Shown in pieces: positions 21,482-32,339 of a stretch of DNA of 64,000 bases. Made by a program: the position numbers and the translations under genes. The notes beneath the pieces were generated by a model. It had not been told where the DNA came from and searched no databases. It saw only the letters and a program-made list of their open reading frames with translations. Within the stretch, counting starts at the first letter, position 1. Each line of letters begins with the position of its first letter. Origin of the DNA: Laguncularia racemosa. Lineage: Eukaryota > Streptophyta > Magnoliopsida > Myrtales > Combretaceae. The stretch spans positions 8,680,001 through 8,744,000 of the forward strand of contig JBBMOL010000012.1 of the NCBI GenBank assembly GCA_037954665.1, in the 5' to 3' direction.

Positions 21482-22497
21482 ATGGCTTATGATAGTTCAT
21501 CATAAAAAATTAGTCCTTTTTCGAGCTTATTATCTCCTTCTCCTGCCATTGCAACTAAGAAACTAATGGGTTGTTCAAATTATTTATCTTCGTCTACGAA
21601 AGTCGAGTTATGGTATATGGGCCAAGGTTTACAAGACCACTTAATCACTAGAGTAGAAGATGTGAAGAACGAAAATAGAAATAATTGGATGCGAGCTGAT
21701 GCTTTACTATTGAGTCTCCTATGGCAATCCATTGATTCTTCCCTTCATCCAATCTATAATCATTATCACACATGTTATGATGTATGGATTTAAGCAAAGA
21801 CTCTTTATACTAATGACATACAGCATCTGTATTCGGTAATTTCTAACCTACTTAATTTGAGACAATCGAGTATGTCTAATATTGATTTTCTTGGGAAATG
21901 GGCATCTATTAAGGCTGAGTATAACTCACTCCTTCCTCCAAGTCAGTCACTCAATGATGATTATTCTTTATAGTCTACATTCTTGCTACGCTCGGTCCTA
22001 ATCTTGCTGCAATTCCTAATAAAATATTGGTTAATCCTATTGTACCATCTATGGATGAAGTTTTCTCCTGCCTTCTTCGTGTCTCATCCATCCCTAATGT
22101 ACCTTTATCTGGGTTTCCTGCTATGGACAATTCAACTTTTGCTTCTCATGTGACTCCTAGAGCTCGAATAAATTCAAGTGAAGCACAAGGTGGAGATCGT
22201 GGAGGCAATAGGGGAGATCGTCTTAGATGTACTTATTGTCATCGGAGGGAACATACTAAAGACAAATGCCACAAGTTACATGGACATCCTCCACATGCTA
22301 ACATCATCCAGAACACTAATTCTGCGTCATTTAAAGAACAGCATCAGGACTCTCTTCTACTCATAGGAGCTAATATAGAAAATTATCTTCAGTATCAAGC
22401 TTCAAAGCAGTCATCATCTTCTACTACTTCCTTTGCCCATACTGGTAAATATGTTACGTGTCTCACTCAGTCTTCTTCTTCTTTAAGCCCATAGGTA
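21482..22497 (+). pseudogene. copia-2 gag with CCHC zinc knuckle
   Basis: The ATG at 21482 opens a frame that stops after seven codons, but the gag continues beyond it with KLMGCSNYLSSSTKVELWYM and NNWMRADALLLSLLWQSI. These match the N-terminal half of the copia gag in which SNYL..W is conserved. A stop at 21791 and others near 21970 break it. The last piece (22027-22494) contains the knuckle CTYCHRREHTKDKC (CX2CX4HX4C), followed by HKLHGHPP, as is usual for this clade. Confidence 0.82.
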
Positions 22498-23246
22498 ATT
22501 AATTTTGGTACTTCTGAACATATTTCTGGTAATCCTCAACTGTTTTCTCATTTTGTTAAATCTTCCTCATTACCATCAATAACTATAGCAAATAGTTCAC
22601 ACACAGTTGCCAAAGCCATGGGTAGTGCTCAACCCTTATCATCTCTGCCATTGGAACATATTCTTTATATTCCTCATTGTCCTTTTAATTTTGTCTCTGT
22701 TAGTAAAATCATCCGTGCACTAAACTGTTCTATTAAATTTGACCCTCATTCTGTTATTTTCCAGGACCTCAGTACAGGATAGACGATTGGCACAGGATGT
22801 GAGTCACAAGGGCTTTACTACATCAATAAATCACCAGCTTCTTCTATTACATGTTTTGCTGCAGTCTCTCTAACTCTTCTTCATAATCAGTTGGGCCATC
22901 CTAGTTTTATCAAACTTTAGAAGATGGTTCCTCATTTATCGCATTTATCTACTTTAGAATGTGATTCATGTCAACTGGGAAAACAGTTTAGGATTTCGTT
23001 TCCCAAGAGAGTCAATAATCGGGCTGCGTCTCCTTTTTCTATACTTCATATAGATATTTTAGGGCCTAGTCGTGTCATCTCTGTTTTAGGTTTTCAATAT
23101 TTTGTAACCTTTATTGATAACCATTCTCGATGTACTTGGTTATATTTGATAAAAAAATTGTTCTGAATTATTTTCTATTTTGAATCTTTCTGTGCTGAAA
23201 TTAAAACGCAGTTTAATACATCTGTACAAGTCTTGCGCAGTGATAA
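22498..23246 (+). pseudogene. copia-2 protease and N-terminal integrase (5' part of the split gene)
   Basis: The protease site that normally reads DSGAS.H is here NFGTSEHISG, with the catalytic aspartate replaced by asparagine. The rest of the protease (LEHILYIPHCPFNFVSVSK) is clear. The GAG-pre-integrase part has LLHNQLGHPS and the zinc-binding CDSCQLGKQ. The integrase core then starts with LHIDILGPSRV and YFVTFIDNHSRCTWLY. It breaks off at VLRSDN, where the gag-only element is inserted, and resumes at 26655. Two in-frame stops lie at about 22780 and 22918. Confidence 0.82.
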
Positions 23247-23982
23247 CGATACGATTCCAAGAGCTAAGATACAAGCACCAAAGAAATCGAAGTCAATTCG
23301 AGCTATAGGTAGCAGCACGGGGCCCAAAACGGGAGGACATAAGCGTTGGGAGGACACAAGGCGAAGTTCGGCCAGCTTTAAGCTGGCCTTGAATAAAGGT
23401 CGGCCGTGTTAACTTCAAGGCCGTCGGCCTTGGTGCCAGCCTATATGTAGGCCGCCGGCTTATATATTTAGGCCGCTGGCCTTTGGCCAACCTTGAGCCA
23501 GCCTTGAATGGCCTTGCACAATTTTTTTTTTGCATGATATAAATAGTGGTCTTTAGGGTTTTTTCGGACAGAATGTTATTTTTTTTGTTGTAAGAAAAAA
23601 ACTTGAGCGTGTGTGAATTCCCTTTGGAGATTCTTGAATATTGAGAATTGATTTCACTTTATTCTAGTTGTTCTTATCAAATTCTTGGTTCCTATAGAAT
23701 TTATGGCGAACACCGTTATTGAATTCTTGGAATTCTTTAACCTTAGTGATTGATTTATAGAACGTGGTCTCTATCGCTCTATGATTTGATTGCGAATTAG
23801 TTTAATTTTATCAATCTTGGCATCTATAGATTGGTAATTTTATTTATTTCGTTAGTACCAAATAAAGAAAACCCTAAAATTTGTAACATTTGATTGTTAT
23901 TGAAGAATTGATTTGCGTAGAGGAATTCGTATCATTTGCAATTCGTAACATTTGGTATCTAAGCATACCCAATTTTGTATCA
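23247..23982 (+). repeat. 5' LTR of the gag-only element
   Basis: It pairs with 25916-26654. The first 270 bp carry a GC-rich block with repeated GGCCGNCGGCC-like palindromes (23355-23510). A TATA box (TATAAATA) lies at 23538-23545, followed by AT-rich sequence. Confidence 0.9.
23538..23545 (+). promoter_or_regulatory. TATA box in the LTR of the gag-only element
   Basis: TATAAATA is identical in the 3' LTR at 26193-26200, just downstream of the GGCC-rich block. Its place in the LTR fits a U3 promoter. Confidence 0.6.
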
Positions 23983-23984
23983 TT

Positions 23985-23996
23985 TGGTATTAGAGC
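23985..23996 (+). other. Primer-binding site of the gag-only element
   Basis: TGGTATTAGAGC lies two bases after the 5' LTR. It is the initiator-methionine tRNA type with one C-to-T change. Confidence 0.75.
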
Positions 23997-24315
23997 TAAG
24001 GTGAATCGAGCTCGAGTTATATCACAGCGAAGGTTGGTGGATTTGAGAATCGACGCGGGTTTAATTGGTAAGGCTGTTGAATCTCAATTCAATTGTAGTT
24101 TTAATTCAATACTGCCGTTGGTTGGAAAATTTGGGAATTTATTTTGATAAGTATTACTGTGAATTCAATTGTTGGATGTTGAATTGCTGTGAAATAGTGT
24201 TTTGGGCTGTTGTTGAGAATTGGGGTTTTTATGAATATCTTTGCTAAATTCAATTGTTGGGTGTTGAATTGCTGTAAATTGGTGTTTTGGATAAGAACAA
24301 TTTTGATTGGTAGAG

Positions 24316-25915
24316 ATGTCGTCGCATGGAAGTGTTAATAACAACAACAATGGGAATGATGCTGATAATGGGGGTGAGGTTGTGACTAGGGCTGAGTTTA
24401 ATCAAATCTAAGAAAATATTATATTGATTATGGAGAGATTGGAGGTTAGGGATAGAAGAAGCCATAGTGGTGCAGGAATTAGGAGGAGACATTCTAGTGG
24501 TGAATCTAATGTTAGTAGTGAAGGAGTAGGAGAGGAAACAATGATGACAAGTGTAAGGGTATTGAAAACATAAAGTTGAAAATTCCACCTTTTACTAGTA
24601 GTAGTAAACCAGAGGAATTCCTAGACTGGATGCCACGGGTTGAGAAGGTATTTGACTACTGTGAGTGGGATGAGCACATGAAGGTGAAAATGGCGTCTCT
24701 AGCATTCTCTGAATATGCTAGTCTGTGGTAGGATAAATTACAAACTGAGAGACGTAGGGCGGATAAAGAGAAAGTGCGTTCATGGGCTTTAATAAAAAGG
24801 TTGATGAGACGCAGATTTGTGCCAGATTACTATAAACAAAAGATGCTGATGGAGTTGCAACCCTTGAGGCAGGGTAAGAAAAGCATAGAAGATTATGTAA
24901 AGGAGTTTGAGACACTAATGGCAATGTGTGATATTAAGGAATCATCGGATGAATCCATAGCTCGTTTCATCAATGGGTTGAAGATGGACATTGCCAATGT
25001 AGTGGAACTCCAGCATTATCAGACTCTTGAGGATGTGATTAAATTAGCCAGTCGGGTTGAGCGGCATCAGCGCAGGCGGGATCAAAAATCATATCACCAC
25101 CATAAGTTAGATGATCGTGAGAGGGAGAAGGAAAGGAAGGAAAAGGGAAAGGCAGTCGCTAGTGAGGCTATTGACCAAACACAACAAAAGAATAGCAGGA
25201 ATATCAAATGTTTTAAGTGTTTAGGACTTGGCCATATTGCTTCTCAATGTCCTAATAAAAGGGTTATGGTCATAAAGGGTGATAAAGTCGAGAGTGAGGA
25301 TGAAGAACAGAAGGGTACTGAGGCAGAAGAGGAAGATGAAGACATTATAGCACATCCAGTACAGGGAGACTTGTTAATGGTTAAGCAGGATGAAGTTGTT
25401 CCTAATCAGAGAGCCAATTTATTTCATATTCAAGGCATGGTGCAGGGGAAGACTTATTTGATTGTGGTTGACACAGGCAGTTGCACTAATGTTGCTTTAG
25501 CAAGCTGGGTTACTAAGTTGGGTTTACAGGTGGAGCAGCATCCAAGACCTTATGCACTTCATTGGTTGAGTCCATAGGGAGCTGTTCATGTACACAAAAA
25601 GGTTCATGTTCCATTACTTATTGGTGATTATACTAACGAGATTGTTTTTTATGTAGTTCCCATGGAAGCTACACACTTGATCCTTGGAAGACCTTGGCAG
25701 TATGACCTCAGAGCTAAGTATGATGGATACACCAATGAGTATACCATTCAGTAACAGGACAAAGCATACAAGCTTCTTCCTATGAGTCCAATTGGGGTAC
25801 AACAAACAAGGTTGATTTGCCTTAAGAAGCCCAGGGGAAAGAGGAGTCTGTTTATGTGGACTAGCAGGATGGACGATACAGATTCGAGGTCAAATCTTTT
25901 TCAACATGGAGGGAA
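24316..25915 (+). pseudogene. Gag-protease polyprotein of the gag-only element
   Basis: The ATG at 24316 starts a hydrophilic N-terminus (MSSHGSVNNNNNGND). After a frameshift near 24540, the Retrotrans_gag domain begins with IPPFTSSSKPEEFLDWMPRV and runs through the open part 24774-25577. It includes RRFVPDYYKQKM and LRQGKKSIEDYVKEF. The CCHC knuckle CFKCLGLGHIASQC follows at about 25210, then an acidic stretch, then the retropepsin site VVDTGSCTNVAL with its catalytic D-T-G intact. The protease ends with HLILGRPWQYD near 25690, after a stop at 25575. Stops at about 24409 and 24728 also interrupt it. The coding region reaches the 3' purine tract without any RT. Confidence 0.87.
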
Positions 25916-26654
25916 TGATACAATTCCAAGAGCTAAGATACGAGCATCAAAGAAATCGAAGTCAATCTAAGCTATAGGTAGCAGCACGGGGTCCAAAAAG
26001 GGAGGACATAAGAGTCGGGAGGACACAAGGCGAAGTTTGGCCAGCTTTAAGCCGGCCTTGAATAAAGGTCGGCCGTGTTAACTTCAAGGCCGCTGGCCTT
26101 GGTGCCGGCCTATATGTAAGCCGTCGGCCTTTGGTGCCGGCTTATATATTTAGGCCGTCGGCCAAAGCCTCGCACAATTTGCTTTGGCATGATATAAATA
26201 GTGGTCTTTAGGGTTTTTTCGGACAGAATGTTATTTTTTTTTTTTTATAAGAAAAACACTTGAGCGTATGTGAATTCCCTTTGAAGATTCTTGAATATTG
26301 AGAATTGATTTCACTTTATTCTATTTGTTCTTATCAAATTCTTGGTTCCTATAGAATTTGTGGCAAACACCGTTATTGAATTCTTGGAATTCTTTAACCC
26401 TAGTGATTGATTTATAGAACGTAGTCTCTATCGTTCTATGATTTGATTGCGAATTAATTTAATTTTATCAATCTTGGCATCTATAGATTGGTAATTTTAT
26501 CTATATCCTTGTTTTTTATTTCGTTAGTACCAAATACAGAAAACACTAAAATTTGTAACATTTGATTGTTATTGAAGAATTGATTTGCGTGGAGGAATTT
26601 GTATCATTTGCAATTTGTAACATTTGGTATCTGAGCATACCCAATTTTGTATCA
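25916..26654 (+). repeat. 3' LTR of the gag-only element
   Basis: It begins TGATACAATTCC and ends TTTTGTATCA. It shares the GGCC-rich block and TATA box with the 5' LTR, but lacks part of the repeat block and has a short extra segment near 26505. Confidence 0.9.
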
Positions 26655-26659
26655 AATAA

Positions 26660-27530
26660 TGCTCCTAAGTATTTTTCTACTCAATTTATGTCATCTCATG
26701 GAACTTTACATCAATTTTCTTGTGCTTACACACCTCAAAAAAATGGTGTTGCTAAACGTAAAAATCGACATCTAATTAAGACTGCTCGTACACTTCTTTT
26801 ACACCATCATGTCCCTACTCATTTTTAGGCTAATGTTGTGCTTACAACATGTTATCTCATTAATAGAATGCCTTCCTCTATCCTTCAGCACAAAATTCCT
26901 CATATTATCTTATTTCCTGATCAATCATTGTACACTCTTCCCCTTCTTATCTTTCGTTACACATGCTTCGTTCGTGATATGTCTCCTAGTCAAGATAAAC
27001 TCTCAGCTCGATCTATTAAGTGTGTTTTTCTTGGTTACTCTAAACTTAAAAAGGGTTACAAATGCTATTCTCCCATTACTCGTCGTTACTATTTGTCTCA
27101 TAATGTCACTTTCTTTGAATCTTCTCCTTTCTATTCCCCGTCTTCATCTGATAGTCATATGTCTAAAGTTTTACCTATTCTATCTCAATTATCTTTTCCT
27201 GCGTTTGTCCCTCTTATCTATGACTCTAGTTCTTCCCCTTCACCGTTGTAGGTATACCATCGACGCTCTCAAAACCTACCCTCCTTAGCATCTCTACGTC
27301 CTTCAGATGCTCCTACAGACTCACATTCTGATCCAAAGCCTCTACTGACTAAGGACCTCCTTGAAGCAGACCTTCTAATTGCTCTCCGAAAGGGTATTTG
27401 TTATACTGGTAATCTTCACCCTATATATAATTTTCTCAATTATCATCGGTTGTCCCCATCGTATTGCAATGTTGTTTCATCTTTATCTTCCATTTCTATT
27501 CCTAAAAATGTAAGTGAGGCACTTTTAGAT
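26660..27530 (+). pseudogene. copia-2 integrase, 3' part of the split gene
   Basis: Directly after the inserted element the plus strand reads NAPKYFSTQFMSSHG, then HQFSCAYTPQKNGVAKRK, the integrase block that normally ends in NG.AERKN. The catalytic glutamate is replaced by lysine here. YLINRMPSSILQ and KCVFLGYSKLKKGYKCYSP follow, the usual post-core. Stops at about 26827 and 27249 and one frameshift disrupt it. Together with 22900-23246 this would make a full-length integrase. Confidence 0.85.
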
Positions 27531-29040
27531 CCATGATAGACACAGGCAATGGTAGAAGAGATGACTACCTTACAAGCTAATGATACTTGGGACTTGGTTC
27601 CTTTATCTCCTAGAAAGTCTCTAGTTGGGTGTCGATGGGTTTACGTTATAAAAGTCGGTCCTGATGGTCATGTTGATCAGCTTAAGGCTCGATTGGTTGC
27701 TAAGGGTTATACTCAGGTGTATGGTTTGGACTATGTTGATACTTTTTTTCTTCTGTTGCTAAGATGTCATCTATTCACTTGTTTTTATCCATTGCAGCTA
27801 TGAAACACTAGTCTTTATACCAGTTGGACATAAAAAATGCCTTTCTTCATGGTAAACTCCAGGAGGAAATTTATATGGAGCAATTGCCTGGCTTTATTGC
27901 TCAAGGGGAGTCTAATCTGGTATGTAAACTTCGTCGCTCACTCTATGGGTTGAAATAGTCTCCTTGTGCTTGGTTTGGCCAGTTCAGTATGGTGGTTATA
28001 GAGTTTGGTATGACTCGTAGTTCATCTGATCATTCAATATTTTATAAGCACACATATAAGGGGAAATGTTTTTACTTAATTGTCTATGTAGATGATATTG
28101 TCATAACTAGTAACGATCAGGATAGTATTACTGACTTGAAAGCACATCTTTTCAAGTATTTTCAAACCAAAGGTCTTGGCTTGTTAAGGTACTTCCTTGG
28201 TATTGAAGTGGCTCAATCCAGTTCCAGTATAGTTTTTTCTGAAAGAAAATATGCTTTAGATCTTCTCGAAGAAACTAAGATGCTTAATTGTAAGACTATA
28301 GACTCTCCAATGGATCCTAATGAAAAATTATTACTAGGACAAAGGGAGTTATTTGCAGATCCTAGTAGATACCATCGGTTAGTTGATAGACTTAGTTATC
28401 TTACTATCACTAGACTTGATATATCATTTGCAATTAGTGTTGTTAGCTAGTTTCTTCAATCACCCTGTAATAGTCATTGGAATGCGGTTGTTAGGATTCT
28501 TAAATATATTAAGAATGCTCCAAGTAGAGGCTTACTATATGAAGATTAGGGTCATTCCCAAGTAATTGGATATTGTGATGTTGATTGGGCAGGTTCTCCA
28601 TCTGATAAAAGATCTACCTCGGGTTACTGTGCGCTAATTAGAGGTAACCTAATATCATGGAAAAGTAAAAAGCAAGATATTATGGCTAGATCCAGTGTAG
28701 AAGCAGAATACCATGCCATGGCCTTAGCAACTTGTGAGCTGATTTGGTTGAAACAGTTACTTCAAGAATTAAAGTTTTGTGAAATATCACAAATGCAACT
28801 AATTTGTGATAATTAAGCTGCATTACATATATTGTCCAATCTAATCTTTCATGAGAGAACTAAACATATAGAGATTAACTGTCACTTTATTCGAGAGAAG
28901 ATCATCTTTAGCTGTATCATCACTAGTCATGTTAACTCAAATGATCAATTGGCTGATATTTTGACTAAATCTCTTAGGTGTTCTCGTATTAGGTATATTT
29001 GTAACAAACTTGGTGCATATGATTTATATGCTCTAGCTTG
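27531..29040 (+). pseudogene. copia-2 reverse transcriptase and RNase H
   Basis: The RT starts with MVEEMTTLQANDTWDLVPLS and LKARLVAKGYTQ. After a frameshift near 27750 it goes on to NAFLHG-like sequence and CKLRRSLYGL, with stops in several places. The active-site box YVDDIVIT lies at about 28085-28108. The RNase H part includes YCDVDWAGSPSDKRSTSGYC at about 28570 and SSVEAEYHAMA at about 28695. The C-terminus (NDQLADILTKSL) ends at a stop just before the polypurine tract. Roughly eight lesions in total make it inactive. Confidence 0.88.
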
Positions 29041-29048
29041 AGAGGGAG
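29040..29048 (+). other. Polypurine tract of copia-2
   Basis: GAGAGGGAG stands directly before the TGTTA start of the 3' LTR. Confidence 0.82.
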
Positions 29049-29191
29049 TGTTATATATACTAGTCCCACATCTCTTAGTTTATAGAATACTAAGCTTGTA
29101 TACATATATAAATACTTGTATAATACAATATTTGTTAAAAAAAAAAACGATTTAAGGTTTCTCTTCTCTCTCTATTCCTTTCCTCTTAACA
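29049..29191 (+). repeat. 3' LTR of copia-2
   Basis: This 143-bp LTR begins TGTTATATATACTAGTCC and ends CCTCTTAACA. The sequence just outside, CATGCC, shares ATGC with the left flank. Confidence 0.9.
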
Positions 29192-29549
29192 CATGCCTTT
29201 GACATTGCATACACCTTCATACAAGTTGCTTCGAATCTTCCCTCATGGTGGGCCAATAGTAACCAAGTCTAAGTACCATAACATACAAAGCTCAACTTTT
29301 GATATGGTTGCTATATACTCTTGCGTATAGCTCCTTCAACAGCCTATGGCCTTCTTCAGGTCGAACACATGTAAGAGGTGGCATGCTCAAGCCTCTCTTG
29401 TAGAGGAGGTCATCAATGATAGTATAATTTGTAGCTTTGTACATGAACTTCCTAGCCTCCTTCCTGTCTTGTGGAAGAGTGCCATTCTTCAAGTAGTCGA
29501 TGATCATATCCATCCAACATGTTTCAGTTGGCACAGAATGTGTCTCCAT
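29192..29549 (-). pseudogene. Integrase zinc-binding domain of Tat-type copy 2 (5' part of the split gene)
   Basis: The minus-strand ORF ending at 29292 contains LPQDRKEARKFMYKATNYTI, LLYKRGLSMPPLTCVRPEEG and LLKELYARVYSNH, which is the HHCC integrase zinc-binding module of gypsy elements. It continues past a stop with YYWPTMREDSKQLV and CMQCQRH, the second half of the module, and is then cut by the copia-2 insertion at 29191. The catalytic core resumes at 20823. Confidence 0.87.
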
Positions 29550-29558
29550 AGCTTGAGT

Positions 29559-30060
29559 CTATTTCTTGTTAATACTTTTGTTTGAAAGGTATTTGATAAT
29601 AACTTTCTTTTCCCATTTGTTCAAGTCGAGAATGCTTGTGGATGCTAGTTTTGGCAACTTGTCAACCTTAAAATTCTTGACTTGAAGAACCTTAGTGATG
29701 TTCCAAGAGGGAAATTTCAAGGTAAGATTTTGTATAACCTGAAGGCAGCTAGTCATTGCTTCATCTTTAATAGAGTATTCTCCTTTCACCTACTAGACTA
29801 CAAGTTAAGAGTTTGAATATGTTTCTAGTTTCTCAACACCTATTTCCTTTGCTAGTCTAAGACCCACAATTAGGGCTTCATATTCTACTTTGTTGTTGTT
29901 TATCAAGAATCCAAATTTTAGTCCACAGGACTCCTCAAGCCCATGAAGTCCATGCAGCACGAGGTTAGCTCCACTTCCCCCCAAGGGGACAATCTATCAA
30001 TGTAAAGAGTTCATAGTGGTTTGTCATTTTTGTTTGACATTTCATTATTTGCTATGTACT
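29559..30060 (-). pseudogene. RNase H of Tat-type copy 2
   Basis: The minus-strand open stretch 29559-29789 encodes YSIKDEAMTSCLQVIQNLTL and LASTSILDLNKWEKKV, the C-terminal half of the gypsy RNase H and its linker. Further up, to about 30010, lie the NNKVEYEALI-type and LYIDRL-type blocks in broken frames. The match to 1-560 in copy 1 is close. Confidence 0.8.
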
Positions 30061-30479
30061 TCACTATGAAGCCTGTAAAGACTTGGGCTTTTGTCACTTG
30101 TCATAGTTAGTATCGTACTCCGAAAGCACTGAGCCCTAAGGTGTACTTCATCATCCGACCTGATGCATCCAACTTATGCAAGATATTTCCTAGTAGCTAA
30201 TCAGTGAAAATATTACTTGATGAGCTTCAAAGTATAGCCATAGTCTTCTAGCCAAGATCACTATTGTAAGGGCAAATTTTTCCACCATTATGTACCTCAG
30301 CTCGGGTCCTTGGAGGACATGGCTAATGTAGTAAACTAGTTAATGCTCTCTCCCTTCAACTCGTACTTACATTGAGGAGAGAGCTCAATCACTAACTAAG
30401 AGGTATAAGAATAGGTCTTCTCCTGCGACTAGTTTTGAGAGTACCGGTGGAGTTGTCAAGAACTACTTTAACTTGTTGA

Positions 30480-31290
30480 AGGTAATCTAACACTGACCGA
30501 TCCTTTGAAAATTATTCGAGTTCTTCAAGATTTTGATGAACTTGGAGCATTTGACTCCACTCTTGGACACAAATCTGCTTAGCACAATAACCCGTCCTAT
30601 GAGCCATTATACCTCCTTTATTGATTTGGGGGGCTACATTTCAAGAATAGCTCTTATCTATTTAAGGTTCGCCTCGATGCTGTGCTAGGTGGCCATGTAT
30701 CCAAGGAACTTTCTTAAAGCTATCCCAAAAACACACTTTTGGAGGTTAAGTTTCATATTATATTGCTTCAAAGTATCAAATGTTTCCTTCAAGTCCTAGA
30801 GAGGGTCTTTAAACTGTATGCTCTTGACAGTCATATCATCAACATACACTTTAATCTTCTGCTAGATCTGTTGCTCAAACATTTTTGTCACTAACCTCTA
30901 GTATGTAGCCTCAGCATTTTTTAGGCTAAAAGGCATGAATTTGTAATAGTACGTACAAAATTTGGTGACAAATGAAGTGTATACTTCGTCCTTTGGCTCT
31001 ATCTTAATTTGGTTGTACCTAAAAACTGCATCCATAAAGCTAAGCAGGGCATGGTCAAAGGTAAAATCAACTAATTAGTTGATTCAAGAGAAGGGAAAGC
31101 AATCTTTTGGACAGGCTTTGTTAAGATCTATGTAATCTATACACATCCACCATTTTCCATTGGATTTCTTATCTAGCATACAGTTAACTAGCCAAGTCAA
31201 GTAGCACCCCTTATGAATTTTGTTTTTAGTAGCTTTTGCACCTCTTCCTCAATAGATGCTTGTCATTTTGGAGCAAAATATCTTCTTCTT
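30480..31290 (-). pseudogene. Reverse transcriptase of Tat-type copy 2
   Basis: The active-site box IKVYVDDMTV is encoded on the minus strand at about 30827-30860. Upstream, 31130-31180 gives the W.MCIDYIDL block, and 30905-30990 the YYYKFMPFSLKNAEATY-type segment that precedes the active site in gypsy RTs. No ORF over 60 codons survives. Confidence 0.82.
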
Positions 31291-31899
31291 CTTTTTTTCT
31301 ATTTGGTGACCATGGTATTGCTATCGATGTTGTGATAGTGTGTCATCACTTTAAGGGAGATGCTTGGTATGTCTAATGGGGACTAGGAAAATACATCGTT
31401 ATTGGACCTTATGAAGTTGACAAGCTATTGTTTGAGCTCAACGAGCATTAATGTTCCTACCTATGTGGTCCTCCCAATATTGCTACCAAGCTAGATTTCT
31501 TTTATCTCCTCGACCAATTCTCTCACTGATCCCAACTTCTCCTCAAGTCCATTTTCTACACTAAAGACCTCCTCTCATTTTAGGGCCTTCAAATACAATA
31601 TGCGTGCCAACTATTGATCTCCTCGACACACACCTACGCCATCGGGTGTTGGGAATTTTTCCTTTAGGTATAGCATTGAAGAGATCATTCTAAAGATGTT
31701 CTAACTTAGCTACTCCAATATTACATTGTAGGGCAACTAGCGATCCACCACCAGGAATTCTATATTTTGTTGAGCTACAATATCATCATCCTTGAGCTCC
31801 ACAAGGAGGGTAACAATGCTCGCAACCCATACAAGTTGATTGTTGAACCTATACAAGTCATGATCATAAGGCTTCATCTTTGTTTTAAGCTTGGGCTAC

Positions 31900-32110
31900 A
31901 TCTAGTCATAGGTATGATTAAAGATGATGTCCGCTGAACTACCTATGTCAACTAAGATCTTCTTAACTTTGAATTTAGTAATCCTTGCATTGATCACTAG
32001 GGCATCATCATAGGAAGTTTACACCCCCTCAAGGTCTTCATTTGAGAAGGAGATAAATGTGTTTACTCTTAGTTTTCTACCGTGCAAGCTCATCATTTGT
32101 CGGCTAGTTG
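31900..32110 (-). pseudogene. Retropepsin-like protease of Tat-type copy 2
   Basis: The minus strand encodes ITKFKVKKILVDIGSSADII at about 31925-31985. The normal D-T-G triplet reads D-I-G, as in copy 1 (2396-2590). The SSADII part is intact. Confidence 0.78.
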
Positions 32111-32339
32111 AGGCATTAAATGAGCTCGAGAAGCTTGGTTAGCCTCCCGTTTAGGGACTCCCAATGATGGTGTTAATTACACCATTAAGGGCTAGGTTAA
32201 GGCAATTGTTGTTATTGTTTTTCAACTCGTTATAACCTTACTCTTCCTTTTGTCATTAAGTAGGTTATTTAATGAAATTTTTGGGATTGACAATGCATTC
32301 CTAAAGGTACTCATGCTAAACGAGATCTTAGAGAGCGTT

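Larger units (their letters stand above)
23247..26654 (+). mobile_element. Short LTR retroelement with gag and protease only (TR-GAG-like)
   Basis: LTRs of 736 and 739 bp (23247-23982, 25916-26654) start with TGATAC (CGATAC in the 5' copy) and end GTATCA, a perfect terminal inverted repeat. Target duplications GATAA (23242-23246) and AATAA (26655-26659) differ by one base. A primer site TGGTATTAGAGC follows the 5' LTR and a purine tract GGAGGGAA precedes the 3' LTR. The 1.9-kb interior codes only for a Ty3/gypsy-type gag and protease, with no RT, RNase H or integrase. Such elements depend on the enzymes of an autonomous partner. The LTRs are about 90% alike by eye. It is the innermost layer of the nest. 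Confidence 0.88.
20824..29191 (+). mobile_element. Ty1/copia retrotransposon copia-2, nested in the Tat integrase and itself interrupted
   Basis: LTRs at 20824-21038 and 29049-29191 begin TGTTA and end TAACA (TAATA in the 5' copy). A primer site TGGTATCAGAGC abuts the 5' LTR and the polypurine tract GAGAGGGAG abuts the 3' LTR. Gag, a degenerate protease, integrase, RT and RNase H follow in copia order on the plus strand. The element splits the Tat integrase right after its CQRH block and runs opposite to it. ATGC borders both outer ends, displaced by one base, so the target duplication is imperfect. A second retroelement (23247-26654) splits its own integrase. Every domain carries stops. Confidence 0.92.

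Noticed and set aside
24165..24588. Minus-strand ORFs in the gag-only element
   Set aside because: They are opposite the gag N-terminus and are shadows of it.
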